A DNA stretch of 54,095 nucleotides from Pseudonocardia xinjiangensis. Lineage in GTDB: Bacteria; Actinomycetota; Actinomycetes; Mycobacteriales; Pseudonocardiaceae. Each line of letters starts with the position of its first letter. Position 1 is the first letter of the stretch. Location of the stretch: positions 1 to 54,095 of the forward strand of contig NZ_JAAXKY010000034.1 of the NCBI RefSeq assembly GCF_012911925.1, in the 5' to 3' direction. Both the position numbers and the translations under genes were made by a program. The notes beneath the pieces were generated by a model. The model did no database searches and was not told the origin of the DNA. It was given only the letters and a program-made list of their open reading frames with translations. Shown here piece after piece: positions 7,454 to 16,261 of the stretch.

Positions 7454-8518
7454 GTGCGCATCCTGATCACGGGCGGAGCCGGTTTCATCGGCTCGCACAT
7501 CGCCGACCTGCTCGCCGCCGAGGGGCACGACATCGTCCTGCTCGACGCGCTCCTCCCCCAGGCCCACGGCGGGTCGGAGGCACCGGAGTGGACGCGCGAC
7601 CACGAGTTCGTCCGCGGTGACGTGCGCGACGACGCCCTGCTGGCCCGCCTGCTGCCCGGCGTCGACGCCGTGTGCCACCAGGCGGCGATGGTCGGACACG
7701 GCGTCGACCCGTCGGATGCGCCTGCGTACGCCGGCCACAACGACTACGGCACCGCGGTGCTGCTCGCCGCCATGCACGCGGCCGGGATCGCCCGGCTGGT
7801 GCTGGCGGGGTCGATGGTGGTGTACGGCGAGGGGCACTACGAGTGTCCCGAACACGGGTCGGTGCGCCCCGGCCCCCGACGCAACGAGGATCTGGACGCC
7901 GGCCGGTACGAGCCCCCCTGCCCGCTGTGCGGGCGAGCGCTCGCGCCCGGTCTCGTCCCCGAGGACGCCCCGCTCGACCCCCGCTCCACCTACGCGGCCA
8001 CCAAGCTCGCCCAGGAGCATCTCGCCGCCGCGTGGGCCCGCCAGACCGGCGGCTCCGTCTGGTCGCTGCGCTACCACAACGTCTACGGGCCGCGGATGCC
8101 CCGCGACACCCCCTACGCGGGCGTCGCGTCGATCTTCCGGTCGGCCCTGGCGCGCGGGGAGGCCCCCCGGGTACTGGAGGACGGCCGCCAGCGCCGCGAC
8201 TTCGTGCACGTGACCGACGTGGCCGCGGCCAACGCGCTGGCTCTCGGGCGGCCGGCGGGCGCCGATGTGCTGGTGCCGGTCAACGTGTGCTCCGGCGAGC
8301 CGCACACCATCGGTGACCTGGCCACGACGCTGTCCGCCGCCGTGGACGGTCCCCCGCCGGTCATCGCGGGGGGCAGCAGGCCCGGTGACGTCCGGCACGT
8401 CGTCGCCGACCCGGCCCGTGCCAGTGCCCTGCTGGGCTTCCGGGCCGCCGTGTCGTTCGACGACGGCGTGCGGGCGTTCGCCGGCGAGCCGCTGCGGCGC
8501 TCCGTCGCTCCTGCCTGA
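7454..8518 (+). CDS. NAD-dependent sugar-nucleotide epimerase with zinc-ribbon insert
   Basis: 354-residue extended SDR. The Rossmann motif TGGAGFIGSH is at residues 6-15, the catalytic Ser is near AGSMVVYGEG (S120) and Y180xxxK184 completes the triad. Between S120 and Y180 is an insert with C131xxH134 and C156xxC159, a zinc-ribbon-like set absent from ordinary GalE enzymes. Probable substrate is a nucleotide-sugar. The GTG is six bases after TAGCAT, a leaderless signature. It is convergent with a histidine kinase gene and heads the 7454-12400 block. Confidence 0.85.
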   Translation: MRILITGGAGFIGSHIADLLAAEGHDIVLLDALLPQAHGGSEAPEWTRDHEFVRGDVRDDALLARLLPGVDAVCHQAAMVGHGVDPSDAPAYAGHNDYGTAVLLAAMHAAGIARLVLAGSMVVYGEGHYECPEHGSVRPGPRRNEDLDAGRYEPPCPLCGRALAPGLVPEDAPLDPRSTYAATKLAQEHLAAAWARQTGGSVWSLRYHNVYGPRMPRDTPYAGVASIFRSALARGEAPRVLEDGRQRRDFVHVTDVAAANALALGRPAGADVLVPVNVCSGEPHTIGDLATTLSAAVDGPPPVIAGGSRPGDVRHVVADPARASALLGFRAAVSFDDGVRAFAGEPLRRSVAPA

Positions 8519-8532
8519 CGCCGTCGGCGGGG

Positions 8533-8555
8533 GGCGGCCGCGGTCAGCGGCCGCC
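8533..8555. terminator. GC-rich hairpin between convergent genes
   Basis: GGCGGCCGC (8533-8541) and GCGGCCGCC (8547-8555) form a perfect 9-bp stem with a five-base loop. It lies 15 bases after the epimerase stop, and the kinase gene's stop codon falls in the loop and arm. There is no T-run, common for actinobacterial terminators. Confidence 0.45.
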
Positions 8556-9569
8556 GCCCACCGACGCCAGCGGGAGCTGCACCTCGAACCGGCAGCCGGG
8601 GCCATGGTTGTGGGCGTGGATCATCCCGTCGTGCGCCTGGACGAGCCCCCGGGCGATCGCGAGCCCGAGGCCACCACCGGACCGCTCTTCGGGTGTGCGG
8701 GCGGTGACGCCGCGGAAGGCGACGTCGAACACCCGCTCCAGGTCCTCCTCGGGGATGCCGCCGCAGGCGTCGTCGACGCGCAGCCAGGCCATGTCGCCGG
8801 TGACCCCGGCCGCCACGACGACGGCGCCGTCGGGAGGTGTGTGCCGGATCGCGTTGGACAGCAGGTTGCGCACCACGCGCGCCAGCTCAGGGTCGCTGCC
8901 CAGCACCACCGGCCACATGCCGTGCTCCTCGGCCCGCACGACGACGCCCTTGCGCGCCGCGGCCACCCCTTCGACGGCCACGGCCTCGGACACGACCTCC
9001 TGCAGCGGCACCGCCGACAGCGTCAGCTGCAGCGCACCGGAGGTGATCCGGGAGAGCTGGAACAGGTCGTCGACCATTCCGGACAGGCGCACGGTCTCCC
9101 CGCGGATCCGGCGGGCGTACTCAGCCACCTCGTCGGGTTCGGCCACGACCCCGTCGGCCAGCGCCTCGCTCATCGCCCGGATGCCGGCGAGCGGCGTGCG
9201 CAGGTCGTGGCTGATCCAGGCGACCAGCTCGCGGCGGGACGCCTCGGCCGCACGTTCGGCGTCGCGGGCCTCGTGCAGCCACATGACGTCGCTGGCGATC
9301 CCCCGCCCGAGCATCATCGCCGCGGGCACCGTGACGACCGCGACCGCGCCGCACACGACGACGGCGCCGGCGAGCTGCGGGGTGTACATGAAGCCGCTGA
9401 CCCCGATCACGCCGACCAGTGCGGCGAGCACCGGCACGAGCACCAGCACGGTGACCGCCGCCGTGATCGAGCGGCGGCGCATCCGGTGCAGCAGCAGCGC
9501 GCCGAGCGCGGCCACCGGCACGGAGAACGCCAGTGCCACCGGAACCACCGCGTGCAGCTGCTCCCTCAT
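8544..9569 (-). CDS. sensor histidine kinase
   Basis: 341 residues. Three or so N-terminal membrane segments (to about residue 90) give little extracellular domain. The H-box is [13 protein letters not shown], the N-box [15 protein letters not shown]1 VDDACGGIP and G2 [13 protein letters not shown]. The start ATG at 9569 overlaps the regulator stop as ATGA, so the pair is translationally coupled. It senses an unknown, probably membrane-level, signal. The pair sits inside the epimerase/glycosyltransferase block and may control it. Confidence 0.92.
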   Translation of the reverse strand: MREQLHAVVPVALAFSVPVAALGALLLHRMRRRSITAAVTVLVLVPVLAALVGVIGVSGFMYTPQLAGAVVVCGAVAVVTVPAAMMLGRGIASDVMWLHEARDAERAAEASRRELVAWISHDLRTPLAGIRAMSEALADGVVAEPDEVAEYARRIRGETVRLSGMVDDLFQLSRITSGALQLTLSAVPLQEVVSEAVAVEGVAAARKGVVVRAEEHGMWPVVLGSDPELARVVRNLLSNAIRHTPPDGAVVVAAGVTGDMAWLRVDDACGGIPEEDLERVFDVAFRGVTARTPEERSGGGLGLAIARGLVQAHDGMIHAHNHGPGCRFEVQLPLASVGGGR

Positions 9570-10273
9570 GCCGGTGTGTTCCCGTCGTAGCGGTAGCCGA
9601 CCCCCCACACGGTGGCGATGCGCGTTGGCTTCGTCGGGTCGGTCTCGATCTTCTCCCGCAACCTGCGCACATGGACGGTGACGGTGGACTGGTCGCCGAA
9701 GTTCCAGCCCCAGACCTGCTCCAGCAGCTCAGCGCGGGTGAAGACCTGACCGGGCCTGCGCACCAGGAACGCCAGCAGGTCGAACTCCCGCACGGTGAGC
9801 GCCAGCGGGCGCTCGCCGAGGGAGGCGCGCCTGCCCGCGACATCGACGCTCAGATCGCCGTCGACCACGAGCGCGTTGCCGCCCTCCCGCCCGGGAAGCT
9901 CCCGGGACCTGCGCAGCACCGACGCCACCCGCAGCACCAGCTCGCGAGGGCTGAACGGCTTCGTCACGTAGTCGTCGGCGCCCAGTTCGAGGCCGAGGAC
10001 ACGGTCCTCCTCCTCGCCGAGCGCGGTGAGCATCACGATCGGCAGATCGGTGCGCTCCCGGCGCAGCCGGCGGCAGACCTCCAGGCCGCCGAGGCGGGGC
10101 AGCATGAGGTCGAGGATCACGACGTCGGGGACGCGGCCCGCCACGGCGCGCAGCGCCTGCTCGCCGTCGCCCGCCACCTCGATGCGATAGCCCGCGCGGT
10201 CGAGGTAGCGCGTCACCACGTCCCGCACCGTCACGTCGTCGTCGACGACCAGGGCCAACGGCTGGTCCGTCAT
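9566..10273 (-). CDS. OmpR-family response regulator
   Basis: 235 residues. Receiver domain with acidic pocket DDD at residues 11-13, phospho-acceptor Asp in [10 protein letters not shown], Thr in MLTA and Lys in DDYVTKPF. The C-terminal winged helix shows [20 protein letters not shown] and VWGVGYRYD. It is the partner of the overlapping histidine kinase and is transcribed away from the glycosyltransferase, whose start is 126 bases away. Confidence 0.94.
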   Translation of the reverse strand: MTDQPLALVVDDDVTVRDVVTRYLDRAGYRIEVAGDGEQALRAVAGRVPDVVILDLMLPRLGGLEVCRRLRRERTDLPIVMLTALGEEEDRVLGLELGADDYVTKPFSPRELVLRVASVLRRSRELPGREGGNALVVDGDLSVDVAGRRASLGERPLALTVREFDLLAFLVRRPGQVFTRAELLEQVWGWNFGDQSTVTVHVRRLREKIETDPTKPTRIATVWGVGYRYDGNTPA

Positions 10274-10398
10274 CGCAGTCTCCGCACCTCACGAGGCTAA
10301 CCGCGCAAATCCTGCACAGGCGGCGATGACGACGACGTCACCGATCGGTAAGCGTGAACGGCCCGCCTGGCCGACCCGCTCTCCCTACCGTCGACGGC

Positions 10399-11058
10399 AT
10401 GCCTTGTCCGGTCGATGTCATCCTGCCGTGCCTCGATGAGGCACAGGCGCTCCCCGGCGTGCTCGCCGCGCTGCCGGAGGGCTTCCGCCCGATCGTGGTG
10501 GACAACGGGTCCACCGACGGAACGCCGCAGGTCGCAGCGGCTCTGGGCGCCACCGTGCTCCACGAGCCGCGGCGCGGGTACGGCGCGGCCGTCCACACCG
10601 GACTGGAGGGGGCCACCGCGGACGTCGTGGCCTTCCTCGACGCCGACGGCTCCCTCGATCCCGGTGCGCTCCCCGCGATGGTCGCGCTGCTCGATGTGGA
10701 CGGACCGGCCGCGGACCTCGTGGTCGGACGCCGGGTGCCCGCCGGGCGGGGCGCCTGGCCGTGGCACGCCCGCGCCGGGAACGTCGTGATCGCCGCGCTC
10801 CTGCGCCGCCGTGGCGTCCCGGTGCACGACATCGCCCCGATCCGGGTGGCCCGCCGCGCCGCGCTGCTCGACCTGGGTATCGCCGACCGCGCGTTCGGCT
10901 ATCCCCTCGAGCTCCTGCTGAGGGCGGGCGGGGCCGGCTGGCGGCTCACCGAGGTCGACGTCGGCTACCGGCCGCGCACCGGCGGCCGGTCGAAGGTGTC
11001 GGGTTCGGTGCGGGGCACCCTCCGGGCCGCCCGGGACATGGCGTCGGTGCTGCGGTGA
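10399..11058 (+). CDS. family 2 glycosyltransferase (dolichyl-phosphate-mannose-synthase-like)
   Basis: 219 residues. The GT-A fold shows VDVILPCLDEAQALPGVL, VDNGSTDGTPQVA and the DxD metal motif in VAFLDADGSLDPG. It transfers a sugar from a nucleotide donor, in this subfamily often to a lipid phosphate carrier. I start at the ATG at 10399, seven bases after TACCGT, rather than an upstream GTG. It overlaps the next gene by four bases (GTGA), as do the following two, forming a three-gene operon. Confidence 0.87.
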   Translation: MPCPVDVILPCLDEAQALPGVLAALPEGFRPIVVDNGSTDGTPQVAAALGATVLHEPRRGYGAAVHTGLEGATADVVAFLDADGSLDPGALPAMVALLDVDGPAADLVVGRRVPAGRGAWPWHARAGNVVIAALLRRRGVPVHDIAPIRVARRAALLDLGIADRAFGYPLELLLRAGGAGWRLTEVDVGYRPRTGGRSKVSGSVRGTLRAARDMASVLR

Positions 11059-11768
11059 CCGCGATCCTGGTGCTCGCGAAGGCTCCCGAGCCGGGCCGGG
11101 TGAAGACGCGGCTCTGCCCGCCGCTGTGTCCCCAGCAGGCCGCGGAGCTGGCCGCTGCCGCGCTGCTCGACACCATCACGGCGGCGACGACCGTGCCCGG
11201 CGCCCGGCCGGTCGTCGTGCTCACCGGCCTGCTGCACCGGGCCGCGCGGGGCTCCGAACTGGCCGCGGCACTCCGTGAGGTCGCTGTGCTCCCGCAGCGC
11301 GGCGACGGGCTCGGCGAACGGATCGCGGCCGCCCACTGCGATGCCGCCGCGCTGTTCCCCGGGCATCCCACCCTCCAAATCGGGATGGACACCCCGCAGC
11401 TCGACGCATCGCGGCTCGCGGCCGCGGCGGCCGCACTGGCCCGGCCCGGGGTGGACGCGGTGCTCGGCCCCGCGGTCGACGGCGGCTGGTGGGGGCTCGG
11501 CCTGCGCAGGCCGGCTGATGCCGCGCTCGTGGCCGCGGTGCCGACCTCGTGCGCCGACACCGGCGAACGCACGGGTACTGCGTTGCGCAGCGCGGGCCTC
11601 ACCGTGTCGCTGCTCCCCGAGCTGTCCGATGTCGACACCGCGGCGGACGCGCTCGCGGTGGCCGCGGCGGCCCCGGGCACCCGTTTCGCCGCTGCCGTCA
11701 CGGCGCTGCCACCCGGCCTGCTGGCCCACGGGATGCCGACCGGGCCGGCAGAGCGGCGCCCGGCATGA
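11055..11768 (+). CDS. TIGR04282 / DUF2064 glycosyltransferase-like protein
   Basis: 237 residues. Conserved landmarks are LVLAKAPEPGRVKTRLCP at the start, GDGLGERIAAA, IGMDTPQLDASRL and GPAVDGGWWGLGLR. The family resembles CofC-type nucleotidyltransferases and has been linked to arsenosugar and related pathways; its true substrate here is unknown. The GTG start overlaps the upstream gene's TGA and its own TGA overlaps the methyltransferase ATG, implying co-translation. Confidence 0.85.
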   Translation: MTAILVLAKAPEPGRVKTRLCPPLCPQQAAELAAAALLDTITAATTVPGARPVVVLTGLLHRAARGSELAAALREVAVLPQRGDGLGERIAAAHCDAAALFPGHPTLQIGMDTPQLDASRLAAAAAALARPGVDAVLGPAVDGGWWGLGLRRPADAALVAAVPTSCADTGERTGTALRSAGLTVSLLPELSDVDTAADALAVAAAAPGTRFAAAVTALPPGLLAHGMPTGPAERRPA

Positions 11769-12400
11769 CGGCCGCGGTGTTCGCACCTGCACTCGCCGGC
11801 CCCGGGGTCGAACTGCTGCGCAGCGACGGTGGCAGCGCGCCGCTCGACACCGATCGCTGGCGGAGCACCGCGGCGGGCGAGGACAGCTGGCTGCTCGGAC
11901 GCTGCCACGGGCCCACGCTCGACCTGGGATGCGGCCCGGGCCGGCTGATCGAGGGTCTGGCCGCCCGCGGCATTCCCGCACTCGGCGTCGACGTGGCGGC
12001 GGAGGCGGTGGCCCAGTGCCACCGCCGCGGGGCCGAGGTGCTGCACGCCGACCTGTTCGACCCGCTGCCCGGGGAGGGAACGTGGTCGCACGTCCTACTG
12101 GCGGACGGCAACCTCGGCATCGGCGGCGACCCGGTGGCCCTGCTGCGGCGGACCGCCTCGCTGATCGGCCCGGCCGGCACCGTGCTCGTGGAGCTCGATG
12201 CCACCGAGCCCGGACTGTGGCAGGGGCTGGCGCGGCTGCGCTGGGACCACGGTGCGGGCCGGATGGAGCTGAGCAACCCGTTCCCGTGGGCAGCCGCCGG
12301 CGTGGCGGCGCTCCCCGGCATCGCCCGCCGCGCGGGGCTGCGGCTGACCATGCTCTACCGCGGGCAGCGCACCTTCGCGGAGCTGGCGGGCTGGTCGTGA
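11765..12400 (+). CDS. class I SAM-dependent methyltransferase
   Basis: 211 residues. Motif I is LDLGCGPGRLIEGL (about residues 54-67), the acidic loop is ALGVDVAAEAV and motif IV-like sequence is HVLLADGNLGIGG. It is the last gene of the GT2/TIGR04282/methyltransferase operon. From memory, related actinobacterial clusters continue with a molybdopterin-dependent oxidoreductase at this point. None is present here: a hairpin and the convergent protease gene follow. Confidence 0.88.
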   Translation: MTAAVFAPALAGPGVELLRSDGGSAPLDTDRWRSTAAGEDSWLLGRCHGPTLDLGCGPGRLIEGLAARGIPALGVDVAAEAVAQCHRRGAEVLHADLFDPLPGEGTWSHVLLADGNLGIGGDPVALLRRTASLIGPAGTVLVELDATEPGLWQGLARLRWDHGAGRMELSNPFPWAAAGVAALPGIARRAGLRLTMLYRGQRTFAELAGWS

Positions 12401-12441
12401 ATCGCGCCGGCGCTGGGAGGGGGTGCCGGCGCCGACGCGAT
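12401..12441. terminator. hairpin terminator between methyltransferase and pepD
   Basis: ATCGCGCCGGCGC (12401-12413) pairs with GCGCCGACGCGAT (12429-12441) at 12 of 13 positions around a 15-base loop. It begins at the base after the methyltransferase stop and lies 100 bases past the convergent protease stop. Confidence 0.6.
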
Positions 12442-12542
12442 CCATCAGTCCCTACCCACGGGGCACCGCAGGCGGGACGTCCGAAACGGAATCATCTTCA
12501 GACCGTTCTCGTCAACCACTGGGAGCACATGAGCGGTCACTG

Positions 12543-13793
12543 TCAGGACGCCGCGCCCAACGTCACCGAAACCGACCGGTCGGCGAGCTGGATGTCGACG
12601 ACCTCGCCGGGCGCCCTGGACCGCACCGCGGCCTGCAGGCCGTCCCCCGCGAGAATGCGCTGGCCGTCGAACGCGATGACGAGGTCCCCGGCCTTGATCC
12701 CGGCGGCCTCGGCTGCGCTGCCCGGTGTGACTCCCTGGATCCGCGCTCCCGAGACCTGCGGGTCGTTCCCGACGGTGACCCCCAGTACCGCCCGGGATGC
12801 CTTGCCGGTGCGTTCGAGCTCCTCTGCCACCCGCTTGGCCTGGTTGATCGGGACCGCGAAGCCCACACCGATCGAACCGCCCTGCTGCCCCGTGGTGGCG
12901 ATCGCCGAGTTGATCCCGATGACCCGGCCCTCCATGTCCACGAGCGGGCCGCCCGAGTTGCCCGGGTTGATCGCGGCGTCGGTCTGCAGCGCGTTGAGCA
13001 CGGTCGCCTCGCTGGCCTCCTGGTCACCTCCCACGCTGACCGGACGGTTGAGCGCGCTGATGATGCCGGTGGTGACCGTGCCCCCCAGGCCCAGCGGGGA
13101 GCCGAACGCGACCACCTGCTGACCGACGCGTACCGCGTCGGAGTTGCCGAGCTCGAGGGCCGTCAGCCCCGACACGCCCTGCGCCCGGATCACGGCGAGG
13201 TCCGAGCTGGGGTCGCGCCCGACGATGGCCGCCGGGGCGGTGTCGCCGTTCTGGAACACGGCGGTGACCCGGCCGCGGTTCGCCGCCGCCTCGACCACGT
13301 GGTTGTTGGTGAGCAGGAGGCCGTCGGTGCTCAGCACCAGCGCCGACCCCTCCCCCGCCGAGCCCGACCCCTCGACCCGCAGCTGCACCACCCCGGGCAG
13401 CACGCGCTCGGCGACCGCCTCCACCGCGCCGGCCGGCAGCGCGGCCTCCTCGACCGAAGGGAGCGGAACGCCGAGCACGCCGGTGGAACCGCCGGTACTC
13501 CTGCTCTCGGCGAGCGAGTAGCCGACAGCGCCGCCGATTCCGCCGGCCAGTACCGCGCCGACCAGACCGAGCGCCGCGAGCCGGGCCGACCGCCGCCTGC
13601 CGGGTGCCGCCGGGGGCGGCGGCGGCCCGTACCCCGGGCTGCCGAGGGGGTAGCCGGCGGTGCCGTACGGACCGGGAGGTGGGCCGGGCGGGTAGGAGGG
13701 TCCGGCCCCGTAACCGCCTGCCCCGTCCGGCGTCACTCGCGGGTTCGGGCCGGTCGGCGTCGCGTCGGGGTCGTCAGGGGTCTCGTTCGCCAT
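12543..13793 (-). CDS. pepD: HtrA/DegP-type serine protease with PDZ domain
   Basis: 416 residues. A Pro/Gly/Tyr-rich cytoplasmic N-terminus (to about 65) precedes one membrane helix (about 70-92), then an extracytoplasmic trypsin-like domain and a C-terminal PDZ domain (from about 325). Catalytic residues are His165 (LLLTNNHVVEAA), Asp198 (SSDLAVI) and Ser280 (GNSGGPLVD). It degrades or refolds misfolded envelope proteins. It lies 72 bases after mprB in the same direction, as PepD does in M. tuberculosis, where MprAB controls it. The ATG at 13793 has GGTGGA upstream; a GTG nine bases earlier is the alternative. Confidence 0.93.
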   Translation of the reverse strand: MANETPDDPDATPTGPNPRVTPDGAGGYGAGPSYPPGPPPGPYGTAGYPLGSPGYGPPPPPAAPGRRRSARLAALGLVGAVLAGGIGGAVGYSLAESRSTGGSTGVLGVPLPSVEEAALPAGAVEAVAERVLPGVVQLRVEGSGSAGEGSALVLSTDGLLLTNNHVVEAAANRGRVTAVFQNGDTAPAAIVGRDPSSDLAVIRAQGVSGLTALELGNSDAVRVGQQVVAFGSPLGLGGTVTTGIISALNRPVSVGGDQEASEATVLNALQTDAAINPGNSGGPLVDMEGRVIGINSAIATTGQQGGSIGVGFAVPINQAKRVAEELERTGKASRAVLGVTVGNDPQVSGARIQGVTPGSAAEAAGIKAGDLVIAFDGQRILAGDGLQAAVRSRAPGEVVDIQLADRSVSVTLGAAS

Positions 13794-13865
13794 GCCATCC
13801 ACCGTGTCCGAATTCGCCGGGATTCAGTCCGGTGAGCCTAGTAGGAGCGGTTCGCGACGACCTGT

Positions 13866-15467
13866 TCAGAAGCGTGGTTGGCGACCGGGCAGCCGCATGG
13901 CGAGCAACGCGCCACCCTCCGGGGCCCGGCCCGCCCACACGGCGCCGCCGTGGCGCACCGCCACCTGCCGGACGATGGCCAGCCCGAGCCCCGAGCCGGG
14001 CATGGTCCGGGACGTGGCGGAGCGGTAGAACCGGTCGAACACCCGCGGCAGGTCCTCCTCGGCGATCCCGGGCCCGGCGTCGGCCACCTCGAGCACGACC
14101 GACCACTCGTCCACGGGACGCACCTGTACCCGGACCTGGCCCCCGGCCGGGCTCCACTTCGCCGCGTTGTCGAGCAGGTTGAGCACGGCGCGCTCCAGGG
14201 CGGTCGAGTCGCCCATGAGCGTCCACGGCACGAGCGTCGGCACGAACTCCACGTCGCCCGCCCGCCGTCTGGCCCGTTCGAGGGCGCGCAGCACCACGTC
14301 GGTCAGCTCCAGCGGTTCGTGCACCACGAGCGGCACGTCGTCGCGCGCCAGCTCGACGAGGTCCCCGACCAGCGTCGACAGCTCCGCCACCTGCGCCTGC
14401 ACGTCGTCGAGGATCTCGGCGCGGTCGGAGTCCGGCAGTGTCGGCGCCCCGGGCCTGCTGGCCGCCGCGAGCAGCTCCAGGTTGGTGCGCATGGACGTCA
14501 GCGGGGTGCGCAGCTCGTGTCCGGCGTCGGCGACGAGGCGCCGCTGCTGCTCCTGGGACGCGGCGAGCGCGCCCAGCATGTCGTTGAAGCTGCGGGTGAG
14601 CCGCGCGAGCTCGTCCGACCCGTCGACGGGGATCGGCCGCAGCTCCCCCGTGGCGGCGACCCGCTCGGTGGCGGCGGTGAGCCGGTCCACCGGACGCAGC
14701 CCCGCCCTCGCGATGACGACGCCGGCGAGCGCGGCGAGCACCACCCCGATCCCCCCGACGATCGGCAGGGCGACCCCCAGCTTGGTGAGCACCTGCTGGG
14801 TGGAGTCGAGCCGCTGCGCGATCACCAGAGCCTGGTCGGCGCCGGCCTGGACGGCCACCACGCGGTACTGGACACCGTCCTCCGACGCGGTGCGGGTGGA
14901 CGACGTCTCGAGGCCCTGGGCCACCGCCAGCTCGTCGACTCCGAGCGGGGGCGCCGACGCCTGGCCCTCAGCAGAGCTCGCCCGGCCGTCCGCCAGGAGG
15001 AGGGCGAGCCGGATGTCACCCGCGCCGAGCACCTCGGTGGGGATGGTGGCGAGCTGTCGCGGGTCGGCCAGCTCGCTCTGGGCGGCGGCGGACGCCCGTT
15101 GCAGCAGGTTGGCGTCGAGTGTCTCCAGGATGTTGACGCGCACGGTCACGAACGCCGCGACCGACACCAGCACCACGGCGAGCGCGGCCACCAACGCGGC
15201 CATGATCCCGATGCGGGCGCGCAGCGAGACGTGGTCGAGTGCCTCGATACGTGGCGTGGAACCGTCCGGGCGGCCCTGCCGCGCCGGTCGGGCCGGCCGG
15301 ATGCCCGGGCTCGTCTGCTCGGCCTCGGTGTGCGGGGACGGGCCATCGGCGCCGTCCGGAGCTTTCGCACCCCGGCCGACGATGCCGAGGCGCTCACGCA
15401 GCGCGGCGATGCGCGACCCCACCCGGTGGCGGCCGGCGTCGACGCGCGATCTCGCCCGCTCGCTCAC
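13866..15467 (-). CDS. mprB: MprB-like HAMP sensor histidine kinase
   Basis: 533 residues. It has a long Arg/Pro-rich N-terminus, TM1 (about 95-115), an extracytoplasmic sensor loop, TM2, and a HAMP domain. The H-box is [13 protein letters not shown], the N-box [14 protein letters not shown], and ATP loops are [14 protein letters not shown] and [12 protein letters not shown]. The GTG start overlaps the MprA stop by four bases. MprB senses envelope stress in mycobacteria through its loop and DnaK; the pepD neighbour supports the same assignment. It is slightly longer than Mtb MprB because of the N-terminal extension. Confidence 0.9.
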   Translation of the reverse strand: MSERARSRVDAGRHRVGSRIAALRERLGIVGRGAKAPDGADGPSPHTEAEQTSPGIRPARPARQGRPDGSTPRIEALDHVSLRARIGIMAALVAALAVVLVSVAAFVTVRVNILETLDANLLQRASAAAQSELADPRQLATIPTEVLGAGDIRLALLLADGRASSAEGQASAPPLGVDELAVAQGLETSSTRTASEDGVQYRVVAVQAGADQALVIAQRLDSTQQVLTKLGVALPIVGGIGVVLAALAGVVIARAGLRPVDRLTAATERVAATGELRPIPVDGSDELARLTRSFNDMLGALAASQEQQRRLVADAGHELRTPLTSMRTNLELLAAASRPGAPTLPDSDRAEILDDVQAQVAELSTLVGDLVELARDDVPLVVHEPLELTDVVLRALERARRRAGDVEFVPTLVPWTLMGDSTALERAVLNLLDNAAKWSPAGGQVRVQVRPVDEWSVVLEVADAGPGIAEEDLPRVFDRFYRSATSRTMPGSGLGLAIVRQVAVRHGGAVWAGRAPEGGALLAMRLPGRQPRF

Positions 15468-16162
15468 GGCGGCGTGTCACGCAGGACGTACCCGACCCCC
15501 CGCACGGTGTGGATCAGCCGGGACTCCCCGTCCGCCTCGGTCTTGCGGCGCAGGTAACCGATGTACACCTCGAGCGCGTTGCCGGTGGTCGGGAAGTCGT
15601 AGCCCCACACCTGCTCGAGGATCTGGGCGCGGGTGAGCACCCGGCGGGGGTGGGCGAGCAGCAGCTCCAGCAGCGAGAACTCGGTGCGGGTTAGGCTGAT
15701 CGGCCGGTCCCCCCGCCGGATCTCGCGGGTGTCGGGGTCGAGGGTCAGGTCGCCGAACTGCAGCGACCTGCTCGGACCGTCCATCCCGTCGTTCTCGTCG
15801 GGCGTCCGGCGGCGCAGCAACGCCCGCAACCGCGCGAGCAGCTCCTCCAGGGCGAACGGCTTGGGCAGGTAGTCGTCGGCGCCCGCGTCGAGGCCGGCCA
15901 CCCGGTCGGAGACGGCGTCGCGGGCGGTGAGCACGAGGATCGGCAGGTCGTCGCCACCACTGCGCAGCCGCCTGCACACCTCCAGGCCGTCGACGCGCGG
16001 CATCATCACGTCGAGCACCATCGCGTCCGGCCGCTGCGTGAGTACGGCATCGAGTGCGGCCTGCCCGTCATTCGCGAGCTCGACCTGATAGCCGTTGAAC
16101 GCGAGCGAACGGCGCAACGAGTCGCGGACGGCCCGGTCGTCGTCGACAACAAGGATGCGCAT
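15464..16162 (-). CDS. mprA: MprA-like OmpR-family response regulator
   Basis: 232 residues. Receiver domain: DDD at 7-9, phospho-acceptor in [15 protein letters not shown], Thr in VLTARD, Lys in [19 protein letters not shown]. Winged helix: [21 protein letters not shown] and VRGVGYVLR. It leads the mprA-mprB-pepD unit, the same order as Rv0981-Rv0983. A direct repeat just upstream may be its own binding site, consistent with autoregulation known for MprA. Confidence 0.92.
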   Translation of the reverse strand: MRILVVDDDRAVRDSLRRSLAFNGYQVELANDGQAALDAVLTQRPDAMVLDVMMPRVDGLEVCRRLRSGGDDLPILVLTARDAVSDRVAGLDAGADDYLPKPFALEELLARLRALLRRRTPDENDGMDGPSRSLQFGDLTLDPDTREIRRGDRPISLTRTEFSLLELLLAHPRRVLTRAQILEQVWGYDFPTTGNALEVYIGYLRRKTEADGESRLIHTVRGVGYVLRDTPP

Positions 16163-16180
16163 GACACCTAGTGTGACCTG

Positions 16181-16202
16181 CGCGTCTGAGACGCGCCTGA
16201 GA
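16181..16202 (-). promoter_or_regulatory. candidate MprA autoregulatory site
   Basis: On the minus strand TCTCAG occurs twice (16202-16197 and 16191-16186), starting 11 bases apart, one helical turn, as OmpR-family dimers bind. The inner copy is also part of a perfect palindrome CGCGTCT-G-AGACGCG (16181-16195). It lies 19-40 bases upstream of the mprA start. Confidence 0.45.
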
Positions 16203-16261
16203 GGTACTTGTGCAGAGCACCATGTGTTTTCCGCAGTCGGGGTGGCTATGGGCCCCCGTGG

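Noticed and set aside
11275..13122. 615-codon frame spanning the TIGR04282, methyltransferase and pepD genes
   Set aside because: Out of frame with the overlapping operon and antisense to pepD; no recognisable sequence.
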